Shown: positions 1 through 6,655 of the stretch, piece after piece
Layout: every line of letters starts with the position of its first letter
Position numbering within the stretch: the stretch's first letter is position 1
Assembly: GCA_018991295.1 (NCBI GenBank)
Contig: JAGKSZ010000141.1
Coordinates: 1-15,065, forward strand
Direction of reading: 5' to 3'
DNA: 15,065 nucleotides
Source: Porphyrobacter sp.
GTDB lineage: Bacteria > Pseudomonadota > Alphaproteobacteria > Sphingomonadales > Sphingomonadaceae
The notes under the pieces: generated by a model
Seen by the model: the letters and a program-made list of their open reading frames with translations, nothing else
Database searches by the model: none
Told to the model about the DNA's origin: nothing
Made by a program: the position numbers and the translations under genes

Positions 1-1
1 C

Positions 2-631
2 GTCAAGGGCGGCCGCTGCGAGAAGTGCCAGGGCGATGGCCTCATCAAGATCGAGATGCACTTCCTCCCCGATGTCTACGTCACCTGCGAGGAATGCCAC
101 GGCCGCCGCTACAACCGTGAAACGCTCGAGGTGAAGTTCAAGGGCCACTCCATCGCCGATGTGCTCGACATGACGATCGAGGACGCGGAAGGCTTCTTCA
201 AGGCCGTCCCCCCGATCCGCGAGAAGATGCGGATGCTGAACGAGGTGGGCCTCGGCTACGTCAAGGTCGGCCAGCAGGCGACGACCCTGTCAGGCGGCGA
301 GGCGCAGCGGGTGAAGCTGGCGAAGGAACTGGCGCGGCGTTCAACCGGGCAGACGCTCTATATCCTCGACGAACCCACCACCGGCCTGCACTTCGAGGAC
401 GTGCGCAAACTGCTCGAAGTGCTGCACCGGCTGGTCGAGGGCGGCAATTCGGTGGTGGTGATCGAACACAACCTCGACGTGATCAAGACCGCCGACTGGA
501 TTATTGACCTCGGGCCTGAGGGCGGTGTGCGCGGCGGGGAGATTGTGGCTGTGGGGACGCCGGAGTCGGTTGCCGAAGAACCCCGATCGTTCACAGGTGC
601 CTACCTCAAACCGCTGCTCGAACGGCGTTGA
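2..631 (+). CDS. uvrA: Excinuclease ABC subunit A, C-terminal part
   Basis: UvrA is the ATP-dependent damage-recognition subunit of UvrABC nucleotide excision repair, acting in the cytoplasm on DNA. The gene starts before the window; 209 residues of the C-terminal part are visible. The frame is open from base 2 and begins in the second zinc module, GGRCEKC and later CEECHGRR, two CxxC pairs about 20 residues apart. The second ABC nucleotide-binding domain follows: signature LSGGEAQRVKLAKELARR, Walker B LYILDEPTTGLH, and the switch histidine in VVVIEHNLDVIKTADW. It ends with TGA at 629-631, at the family's normal C-terminus, so it looks intact at this end. Codon use is GC-rich, as in the other housekeeping genes here. 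There is no clear terminator behind it, only a dispersed-repeat piece. Confidence 0.98.
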   Translation, partial: VKGGRCEKCQGDGLIKIEMHFLPDVYVTCEECHGRRYNRETLEVKFKGHSIADVLDMTIEDAEGFFKAVPPIREKMRMLNEVGLGYVKVGQQATTLSGGEAQRVKLAKELARRSTGQTLYILDEPTTGLHFEDVRKLLEVLHRLVEGGNSVVVIEHNLDVIKTADWIIDLGPEGGVRGGEIVAVGTPESVAEEPRSFTGAYLKPLLERR

Positions 632-660
632 TGCGGGATTAGGGGGTGCGGCAACCGAGT

Positions 661-692
661 CTGTCCTGAGCTTGTCGAAGGATGGTGAAGGC
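661..692. repeat. Dispersed sphingomonad-type repeat, copy 1
   Basis: About 30 bases after the uvrA stop lies CCTGAGCTTGTCGAAGG, running on into GAAGGATGGTGAAGG. Short intergenic elements with this core are common in sphingomonad genomes (recalled knowledge, not searched). The GAAGGATGGT...GAAGG part occurs again at 851-866. Confidence 0.5.
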
Positions 693-843
693 GCCGCGGT
701 CGTTGACGGGGTAGTATCGCCGTTGTTGTTGTTGGCGAAGTAATCCAAAACGCGCGTCCCGCTTGCCGAGAGCCAAAAGCGTGGCGCGGCCACATCGGTT
801 GGTGCTGGGAATGCCCACAATCCTCCCACGCAAGTGAAACGGA

Positions 844-868
844 ACCATCCGAAGGATGGTCGAAGGGC
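844..868. repeat. Related repeat piece, copy 2, with a perfect hairpin
   Basis: ACCATCC (844-850) and GGATGGT (854-860) form a perfect 7-base-pair stem around GAA. The right half plus CGAAGG repeats the GAAGGATGGT-GAAGG word of the copy at 677-691. Between the two copies (693-843) I see no gene or other clear structure. The second copy sits close to where composition shifts from GC-rich to AT-richer, so it may mark the edge of the acquired reverse transcriptase unit. Confidence 0.45.
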
Positions 869-937
869 TTCCAAGTGAGAAATGTAGTGCCCAATTCCCC
901 AATTGCTTTAGGCTTTTAAATTAGCTATGTAGATCAA

Positions 938-1136
938 GCCGGGCACTTCGGGTGGTCGGGAGCACTGTTTAGGATGTCAAGTGCGCTGTTGCGTACGATG
1001 GCAACGAGAGCTGCGATGATTTGAGTCATGGTGACCTCGCCTGGATAGAGTGTGGACGTAATTATCGCCACAGCGATATTATAACACACTAGGTAGTATC
1101 GAACCGGCCTTGCCGGGAGTAAGGTTAGTAACCCGG
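938..1136 (+). ncRNA. Probable structured RNA leader of the reverse transcriptase
   Basis: Inference. This AT-richer stretch ahead of the reverse transcriptase carries a chain of inverted repeats. They are GCACTT 943-948 with AAGTGC 979-984; GTTGC 988-992 with GCAAC 1001-1005; a bulged stem at 1023-1038; TATCGC 1063-1068 with GCGATA 1073-1078 (CACA loop); and CCGGC 1104-1108 with GCCGG 1112-1116. CCGGG 1113-1117 can instead pair with CCCGG 1132-1136, just at the ribosome-binding site. A weak promoter-like pair, TTGCTT (903) and TATGTA (926) spaced 17 bases, would start transcription near 938, just before the first stem. Defence reverse transcriptases such as DRT2 use an RNA encoded directly upstream as template. 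Ends and existence of the RNA are not proven. Confidence 0.4.
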
Positions 1137-1141
1137 AGGAT

Positions 1142-2470
1142 ATGGGACGAACGGAATCCTTCGCCTCCGGGTACGCACCTGATCCCGATGAGTTCGATCC
1201 ACGAACTGATGAGTTCGTCTCCAAAGAACGCAACTATATCCATTTCGATCTTCGACTTTCTGAAGCTCGTCGTACTGGATTAAGCTTCACTCCACAGCAG
1301 ATTCTAACCTACGATTTTTGGCCTTTGCTTGCATACGATAGCGTTGAGCGTCGTGCTAAGAAAGATATTGCTGGGAACACATACTTCGAAGAAAAGGTGA
1401 GGCCGATCAAGTTCGCCGCCCATCTCGATGCTGCATTGCTTGAATGGTACGGTCGTGAACTTGGGCAACGCTACGAATGTTACCTTCAAGGCTGTGATTT
1501 TGACAATTCAGTCCTCGCTTATCGGTCGGGAGTAGGTGACAACATTTCGCATGCATCTGGTCTGTTCGAAGAGATAAAGTATCGAGGCGAGTGTACTGCG
1601 ATTGCAGTCGATATTAGCGGATTTTTCGACAATATTGATCATCATGTACTTATGACTGCGCTCCGCGAGGTCACAAGTTCCAAACGCTTAGCAAATCCGG
1701 ATTTTAAGATTTTTGAATTCATGACCAAGTTCTCTTGGGTCGAGGCAGATGAACTCAAGTTTCGTTTGGGAGGCCGATATGGACGGCGGGGCCGCATTTG
1801 TTCTGCGGATGAATTCCGTAGGTTCGTAAGGGGGAGACCGGACTCTCTCATTCAGAGAAATCCAAACGCATTTGGCATTCCTCAAGGCACGCCACTGTCC
1901 GGCCTTTACGCGAATATCTCCATGGTATCGGTCGATCAGGCCATCCACGACTACGTGTCGCAGAATGGAGGTAGTTATCGGCGTTATTCCGATGATATCG
2001 CGGTTGTGATGCCCGGCTTAGAGAGCGCGGATGCCATCGTATCCATGATTTCCGAAGTCCTCCGGTCTGTTGGGCTTACCCTAAGCGGGCACAAGACCGA
2101 GGTGCGCCAATTTACGAGAAATGCGGGTAGACAGATTGCAAACAAGCCTTTCCAGTATCTTGGCTTCACCTTTGATGGCGAAAAGACCCTGATCAGGCAA
2201 TCGTCTCTAAACCGGTACTATTCGAAGATGCATAAGGGTATTCGGGCGAAGATTCGAGCCGCGAAAAACAAAGGCGTTCCGCGTGATGAAGTGTATCTTC
2301 GAGAGCTTTATCGGAAGTACACGCATTTTGGAAAATCGAGGAACTTCCCCCGTTACGCCTACAGAGCTGCGAGAGATTTGAACGCGCCTGAAATACGAGG
2401 CCAAATGAGGAGTCATTTTCGACTCTTCAAAGCGGCACTCTCACATTACCTTGATCGCGCATATTCATAA
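1142..2470 (+). CDS. Stand-alone reverse transcriptase, DRT2/UG2-like antiviral type
   Basis: RNA-directed DNA polymerase of 442 residues. Motif A is AVDISGFFDNIDHH with Asp157; motif B is GIPQGTPLSGLYANI from about 245; the catalytic box YSDD is at 282-285, inside RRYSDDIAVV; a thumb-side LGF motif lies near 345. All catalytic aspartates are present. The N-terminal pattern KFAAHLDAALLEWYG, the FFDNIDH motif and TKFSWV resemble defence-associated reverse transcriptases of the UG2 (DRT2) group, recalled from family knowledge. There is no maturase, HNH or group II intron part. The gene is visibly AT-richer than its neighbours and stands alone between uvrA and a host-like gene, which suggests horizontal transfer. 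ATG at 1142 is the only usable start: an in-frame TAG lies at 1094, and the next Met is far inside. Its GGAGG (1135-1139) is only two bases from the ATG, which is unusual. Reverse transcriptase is certain; the DRT2 assignment is moderate. Confidence 0.9.
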   Translation: MGRTESFASGYAPDPDEFDPRTDEFVSKERNYIHFDLRLSEARRTGLSFTPQQILTYDFWPLLAYDSVERRAKKDIAGNTYFEEKVRPIKFAAHLDAALLEWYGRELGQRYECYLQGCDFDNSVLAYRSGVGDNISHASGLFEEIKYRGECTAIAVDISGFFDNIDHHVLMTALREVTSSKRLANPDFKIFEFMTKFSWVEADELKFRLGGRYGRRGRICSADEFRRFVRGRPDSLIQRNPNAFGIPQGTPLSGLYANISMVSVDQAIHDYVSQNGGSYRRYSDDIAVVMPGLESADAIVSMISEVLRSVGLTLSGHKTEVRQFTRNAGRQIANKPFQYLGFTFDGEKTLIRQSSLNRYYSKMHKGIRAKIRAAKNKGVPRDEVYLRELYRKYTHFGKSRNFPRYAYRAARDLNAPEIRGQMRSHFRLFKAALSHYLDRAYS

Positions 2471-2540
2471 CCCCCTTTCCTACACCCCCAAACCCCACGT
2501 ACCCTCCCGCGCTCCACGTCCCCAGCCTTGGAGCAGCCCT

Positions 2541-3167
2541 ATGTCGCACCCCGCCTCGCCCCTCTCACCCAATGCCCTGACCGCTGACGCCGTCCCCGCC
2601 GCGCAGACTGCGATCAGCGCGCCGGATGATCTCGCTGCCGATGTGCCGCTCGCCAAGCAGGCGGTGTTTGTGAAGACGCTTGCACAGTGGGGCAATGTGC
2701 GGGCGGCGGCGTTGCAGGCGGGGGTTTCGCGCGCGCATCTCTACCGGATGCGGCGCGCTTCCGAGCCGTTCCGCAAATTGTGGGATGCCGCTCTGGTGCT
2801 CGCCCGCCCGCAGGTTGAGGAGGTGCTGGCCGACCGCGCCTTGAACGGGGTGCAGGAGACGGTGTACTACCACGGCGACGAGGTCGCCACCCGCACCCGC
2901 TATGACAGCCGCCTGCTGCTTGCTCACCTTGCCCGGCTCGATCGGATTGCGGCGACCGCCGGCGTGCACGGGGTGGTGCAGGATTTCGATGCGGCGGTCG
3001 AACGGCTGCTCGATCCGCCCGTGCTTTATGACTGGGATGATGAGGACGAGGATTGGGAGGACGAGGAATGGGAGGAAGGCGACTACGCCGAGGATCCGGA
3101 AGGCGATGATGCCTACGGGGACGATCCCGAAGGGGACGATCCGGACGGGGCTGGGGAGGCCGTCTGA
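2541..3167 (+). CDS. Helix-turn-helix protein with highly acidic C-terminal tail
   Basis: A 208-residue protein of unknown function. ATG at 2541 is chosen because GGAGC lies about seven bases ahead; a longer frame from 2451 would overlap the reverse transcriptase. Residues about 36-75 (AKQAVFVKTLAQWGNV, then AALQAGVSRAHLYRMRRAS) look like a helix-turn-helix similar to phage small-terminase or transposase-type DNA-binding domains. The following part, ending in YDSRLLLAHLARLDR, is also seen in terminase-small-subunit-like proteins. The last 45 or so residues are almost only Asp, Glu, Gly and Pro with some Trp and Tyr, including PEGDD twice. GC-rich codon use matches the host, not the reverse transcriptase. 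No other phage gene is nearby, so a packaging role is doubtful; it may be a domesticated DNA-binding protein. The helix-turn-helix is fairly sure, the function unknown. Confidence 0.75.
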   Translation: MSHPASPLSPNALTADAVPAAQTAISAPDDLAADVPLAKQAVFVKTLAQWGNVRAAALQAGVSRAHLYRMRRASEPFRKLWDAALVLARPQVEEVLADRALNGVQETVYYHGDEVATRTRYDSRLLLAHLARLDRIAATAGVHGVVQDFDAAVERLLDPPVLYDWDDEDEDWEDEEWEEGDYAEDPEGDDAYGDDPEGDDPDGAGEAV

Positions 3168-3210
3168 CGGCGGCGGCGCGGGGGCAGGTTTTCTGTTTCT
3201 GGACAGTGTC

Positions 3211-4539
3211 TCATGTGTCTCCAACAGGGCGGGGTGACAGCGCGGCCACCAGCGCGAACACGGCTGTTCCGGCCGCCAGCATCCACACAAACGCGCCCGG
3301 CACGCCGAGGGCATGGTCGAGCACGCCCAGCACCGCGATCTGGGCAAGGATCGCCGCCGCGGCCGCCCGCCCAGAGGCGCGCACGCCCGCCAGCCCGGCG
3401 ATGATCGGCACCGCCAGCACAGCGGCAATCGCTCCGGCATCAAGCACGAGGTTGCGCAAGCTCTCCCCTTGCAGCGCCACGCCTGCCGCAAGTGCCGCCG
3501 CGCCCACCGTCGCCCCGCGCGCCGCGCGCAGCAGGGCGAGGGGGGAGGCGTTCGGAAACGGGCGCTTGTAGCCGCTCTCGGTCACCACCGCCGAGACCGC
3601 GAGCAGCGCGGAATCGACCGAGGACAGGATCGCGGAGACCAGCGCGCCGGTGAAGATGATCATCAGCCAGCCGGGGAACAGCGCCTTGGCAAGGCTGGGG
3701 AGATAGGCCTCCCCCTCGGCGAGCGGGATGCCGAGCTGGGGGCCGAACAGTCCGAAGCTCACCGGGATCAGCCCGGCGACAAGGTAGATGGCGGCCCCGA
3801 TGAAGGCTCCCCGCCGCGCCACCTCGGGCGAACGGGCGCCGAGGGTGCGGGCCAGCGCCTCCTGGCTGACCATGGTGCCGATGATCGGGATGAGCCACAG
3901 CTCCACCCGGTCCACCCACGTCTCGCCCGGCGCGGTGAAGGTCCAGACGGTGGGGGGCAGGGCGTCCCACATCGCGCCCACGCCGCCCGCGGCCTCGGCC
4001 ATCAGGGCGAACAGGATCACGATGGCGATGAGGATGATGAGGCCCTGCACAATGTCGGTCACCACATCGCCCGCCAGACCGCCGAACAGGGTGTAACCCA
4101 TCACCAGCAGCGTTGCGCCGATCAGCGCGGTGGTGAAATCAAGACCCGAGGCGCTGGTGATGATGCTCGCAAAGGCAAAGAGTTGCGCGGCAGACCAGGT
4201 GGTGGCGGACAAGGCAATGACGGCGGCGGCAAGGCTCTCGGTGCCGGGGCCGAAGCGGTCGCGAAGGAAATCGGCGAGGGTGATGAACCCTCCGCTGCGC
4301 AGGCGATAGGCGAAGAACAGGGCGATGGCTAGGATGCCGAGGGCATAGGCAAAGGGCTCGGCCCGGGCACCTGCAAGGCCATCACGGGCGACTTCGGAAG
4401 ATGTGGCGATCAGGCTTTCGGAGGCGAACCAGGTGGCAAACAGGCTCATCCCCACGGCAAAGGTGCCAAGCTGGCGGCCCGCCACAAGGTAGTCCGCATC
4501 AGAGCGTGCCCCGCGCCCGGCCCACACGGCCAGCGCCAC
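3211..4539 (-). CDS. Sodium:solute symporter (SSS family), start uncertain
   Basis: Inner-membrane transporter of the SSS family (PutP/SglT type), coupling sodium entry to uptake of an unidentified solute. The visible 442 residues hold about a dozen hydrophobic segments. The family's opening pattern DADYLVAGRQLG is followed by WFASESLIATSSEVARDG, and the Na2-site helix reads GALVSAILSSVDSALLAVSA near residue 300. The start is a problem. GTG at 4539 is the first usable start codon, but the frame stays open upstream to a TAG at 4639-4641 and encodes IAITLALILAYVAAQ, clearly the missing first helix. No ATG, GTG or TTG occurs in that stretch; a GGGGGA sits just before two ATC codons at 4584 and 4578. 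The gene therefore uses an odd start, is truncated, or has lost its start. It converges on the acidic-tail protein gene, 43 bases away. The substrate cannot be told. Confidence 0.88.
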   Translation of the reverse strand: MALAVWAGRGARSDADYLVAGRQLGTFAVGMSLFATWFASESLIATSSEVARDGLAGARAEPFAYALGILAIALFFAYRLRSGGFITLADFLRDRFGPGTESLAAAVIALSATTWSAAQLFAFASIITSASGLDFTTALIGATLLVMGYTLFGGLAGDVVTDIVQGLIILIAIVILFALMAEAAGGVGAMWDALPPTVWTFTAPGETWVDRVELWLIPIIGTMVSQEALARTLGARSPEVARRGAFIGAAIYLVAGLIPVSFGLFGPQLGIPLAEGEAYLPSLAKALFPGWLMIIFTGALVSAILSSVDSALLAVSAVVTESGYKRPFPNASPLALLRAARGATVGAAALAAGVALQGESLRNLVLDAGAIAAVLAVPIIAGLAGVRASGRAAAAAILAQIAVLGVLDHALGVPGAFVWMLAAGTAVFALVAALSPRPVGDT

Positions 4540-4758
4540 CTGCGCAGCGACATAGGCGAGGATCAGTGCGAGCGTGATGGCGATGTCCCCCGGTTGGCCG
4601 CAGCTGCCGCTGGCCCCGGCGGCAGAATCTGCGGGCCCCTACCTAGCCCCGCCACGCAGGGGTGCAAGGGGCGGGATCGGCAATGGCCCATCGCCCGCAT
4701 CCGCCTGTGGGTTGCGGACGTAATCTTGTGTGGACGGGCTAGCGCGAAGGAGCGCCAA

Positions 4759-5145
4759 ATGAACTATTTCAGATACGCCCTGCCTGTTCCGACCGTTGCC
4801 ATTGCTGCCACACTGGCGGTGGGAGCGCAGGCCGGGGTGATCAACTCCAATCTCCGGATCGAAGCGGGCCAGACTTTCGAGCTGGGCGGCGGGCAGCCGG
4901 GCGGCTTCCTGGTTACGGGACGGAACACGGGGCCCGTTGCCGTGGTTGTGCTTGCGCAGGGCGATGGCAATGCTGCGCCCGTTATCAAGATACGAGCGGA
5001 GCCGGGCGCTGCGATCGATGCAAGGTTCGGCCCCGGAGAGGCGGCGCTGCTGCGCAATACGTCGGCCACCAAAGGCGCGCGGCTGCAACTGAGGATCAGC
5101 GGAGATACCTCGTCGCTTGGGATGACCTATTCGGCCAACCCCTGA
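4759..5145 (+). CDS. Small secreted hypothetical protein
   Basis: A 128-residue protein of unknown function. ATG at 4759 has a strong GAAGGAG six to seven bases ahead (4746-4752), so the longer frame from 4594 is rejected. The N-terminus is a Sec signal peptide: short polar start, hydrophobic stretch PVPTVAIAATLAVG, and likely cleavage after AQA near residue 26. The mature part is beta-rich by pattern (FLVTGRNTGPVAVVVLAQGDG, then RLQLRISGD) and has no cysteine, so it is probably a small periplasmic or surface beta-sandwich. The gene is divergent from the symporter and converges on the rlpA-like gene with 10 bases between stop codons. I do not recognise a named family. Confidence 0.75.
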   Translation: MNYFRYALPVPTVAIAATLAVGAQAGVINSNLRIEAGQTFELGGGQPGGFLVTGRNTGPVAVVVLAQGDGNAAPVIKIRAEPGAAIDARFGPGEAALLRNTSATKGARLQLRISGDTSSLGMTYSANP

Positions 5146-5155
5146 AGCGGCGTGG

Positions 5156-5707
5156 TCAATCGGCGATCAGCGCAAGTTCCACCGCAGCGTGCCCGCGCGC
5201 GATCATGCCGAGTTCGACAGCGGCAGCGCGGCTGACATCAATGGTCCGTCCTGCGCTGAAGGGGCCGCGATCGTTGATGCGCACGACTACGCTCTTACCA
5301 TTGGCCGGGTTGGTGACCCGCACCAGGCTGCCGAACGGAAGGGTGCGGTGTGCGGCGGTCAAATCGTCATTGTCGAACCGTTCGCCGCTCGCGGTGCGGC
5401 GGCCTTGGAACTTGGCAGCGTAATAGGAGGCATTGCCGCGGCCGAGTGCGGCTTCCTGCGGGGCGGAGGGTGAGGGAGCCTCAGTAAGGCTGGAACCAGT
5501 GACCTCGGCAGTCGGCTGGACCGGAACAAGTTCGATCACGGCGGCGCTGGTTGCCGGGTCGACCCGCACAGCAGGCACATCGGGCGCGGCAGCGGACGAC
5601 GCGGCAAGCGGGGCGAGGCCGAGCAGGCCAGCTGCTACCAGCGCCTGAACGCTTCGGCTGGCGAAGCTGCGGGCCTTCAGGCCTTCGATGCGATTTCCCG
5701 TCCGCAT
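5156..5707 (-). CDS. rlpA: RlpA-family septal ring / peptidoglycan protein
   Basis: A 183-residue exported protein with a double-psi beta-barrel of the RlpA family; characterised members are lytic transglycosylases that act on peptide-free glycan at the division septum. The N-terminus has a basic region and hydrophobic helix (ALVAAGLLGLAPLAASSAAA), then a Pro/Ala-rich linker to about residue 88. The RlpA domain starts at GNASYYAAKFQG and includes GERFDNDDLTAAHRTLPFGS and VVRINDRGPF, with the conserved His (about 119) and Asp (about 145) of the active site, ending IDVSRAAAVELGM. There is no SPOR domain, so it is a short form. The signal lacks a lipobox cysteine, unlike E. coli RlpA. ATG at 5707 has only a weak ribosome-binding site. 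The nearly 1-kb gap upstream would contain its promoter. Confidence 0.9.
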   Translation of the reverse strand: MRTGNRIEGLKARSFASRSVQALVAAGLLGLAPLAASSAAAPDVPAVRVDPATSAAVIELVPVQPTAEVTGSSLTEAPSPSAPQEAALGRGNASYYAAKFQGRRTASGERFDNDDLTAAHRTLPFGSLVRVTNPANGKSVVVRINDRGPFSAGRTIDVSRAAAVELGMIARGHAAVELALIAD

Positions 5708-5909
5708 GGCGGCGCGGATACAGGGATGGGATAAGACATGGCAAACCAGGTTAGGATTTCGTCGTCCCGATCCTTCGATACAGGCACGAGTTGCCTCTGA
5801 AATGCGATGAATCGAGCGGCTGGCTGATCTCGGTGCAGAGCAAATCTACGCAGTTTGACGGATGCGACTCGGCTCTGCGCATCGCAGCAGGGTCAGAAAT
5901 TTGGCCTCC

Positions 5910-5947
5910 CAGCAATGCAAATGGGGCCGGCATTGCTGCCGACCCCA
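5910..5947. promoter_or_regulatory. Two mutually exclusive hairpins
   Basis: CAGCAATGC (5910-5918) pairs perfectly with GCATTGCTG (5930-5938). The overlapping segment 5922-5932 pairs with 5937-5947 through ten base pairs and one mismatch around TTGC. The two stems share bases, so only one can form at a time. Read on the minus strand, this lies about 205 bases upstream of the rlpA start and ends in a GC-rich stem followed by ATTTGCATT, so it may be an attenuator, or the end of a transcript coming from the gap. Confidence 0.4.
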
Positions 5948-6510
5948 CTCTCACCGGCGTGTGGATGACCCTCGTGTCCGATGCGTCCGGTAAACCTTCC
6001 GCTTCTTCCGCGTGGGGCCATGCTTGGCGCCCGATGTCTAGCCTCTCGCTGCCCTGCCTTGCGGCTGGCCTGCCAGAGATTTGTCACCGGCGCTCGCGCC
6101 GGCATCCGGCTTTCCCTCTCCGCTGCTGCGTCGGTCGTCGGGCTTGCGCCTTTCGTCTTTCGCTGCCTTGCGGTTCGCGTCTGCCGAGGCTTTCGTTCCT
6201 TTACCGTCCCAAAGAGCCGCGGCTTGGGGGCTTTCGCCGTTTCCGCTGTTCTTCCGATCGGCCAGGTTCTCAGCCTGTCCGGTGACTTCGCGTCGCTCCG
6301 ATCCTTGATGGGGCCGACTTGCCTTTGGCCGAAGCCTCCTGCATGCCGTCTCCAGATCGGCGCGTGGACAGATGCCACCGCCATCCTTGGGATAAAAACC
6401 CCCGTTTCTTCAGAGCCTTGCGGCTTTCCGATCCGATTGTTTCGTGTCCCGAAGACAGGTTTAAAGTGCGCCTCATTCGGCGTTCTGACAACATTTCGGC
6501 GGCTGAGTTT

Positions 6511-6537
6511 TCCACTTCAGGCAGTTTAGCCTGTGGA
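6511..6537. other. Hairpin beside a DnaA-box-like site
   Basis: CAGGC 6518-6522 pairs with GCCTG 6529-6533, and TCCA 6511-6514 with TGGA 6534-6537, leaving a three-base bulge. CGTGGATAA at 6542-6550, next to it, differs from the DnaA box by one base. Function unknown. Confidence 0.3.
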
Positions 6538-6636
6538 CACGCGTGGATAAGTCAACGCTTCATCGCATTTGCAACGAAGCGGCGCGAAAAGCGGAAACGC
6601 AACCGCCTTCAGCCTGTCACGTTAGGTGGGCAGAAC

Positions 6637-6655
6637 CGCTGCGGCGAGCGCAGCG
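6637..6655. terminator. Inverted repeat downstream of argG
   Basis: CGCTGCG 6637-6643 and CGCAGCG 6649-6655 form a perfect 7-base-pair stem with a five-base loop, about 30 bases past the argG stop codon. On the minus strand there is no real T-run after it, so it is at best a weak intrinsic terminator or an RNA-stabilising hairpin. On the plus strand it is followed a few bases later by TTTT. Confidence 0.4.

Noticed and set aside
1142..2470. Group II intron, retron or diversity-generating retroelement
   Set aside because: No maturase, endonuclease or domain V-like RNA follows; motif B is QG rather than the SQ of diversity-generating enzymes and no variable/template repeat pair is seen; no clear retron msr/msd long inverted repeat was found in the leader.
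2565..3491. 308-codon minus-strand frame over the helix-turn-helix gene
   Set aside because: It is antisense to a gene with a better start and domain pattern, and overlaps the symporter end; composition is typical of a shadow frame.
3313..4332. 339-codon plus-strand frame across the symporter
   Set aside because: It is antisense to the symporter. Its product is an Arg/Gly/Asp/His-rich low-complexity sequence expected from the complement of a GC-rich membrane gene.
5893..6384. 163-codon minus-strand and 182-codon plus-strand frames in the orphan gap
   Set aside because: No ribosome-binding site, low-complexity Arg/Pro content, no family pattern, and different frames look equally open, as expected in GC-rich non-coding sequence.
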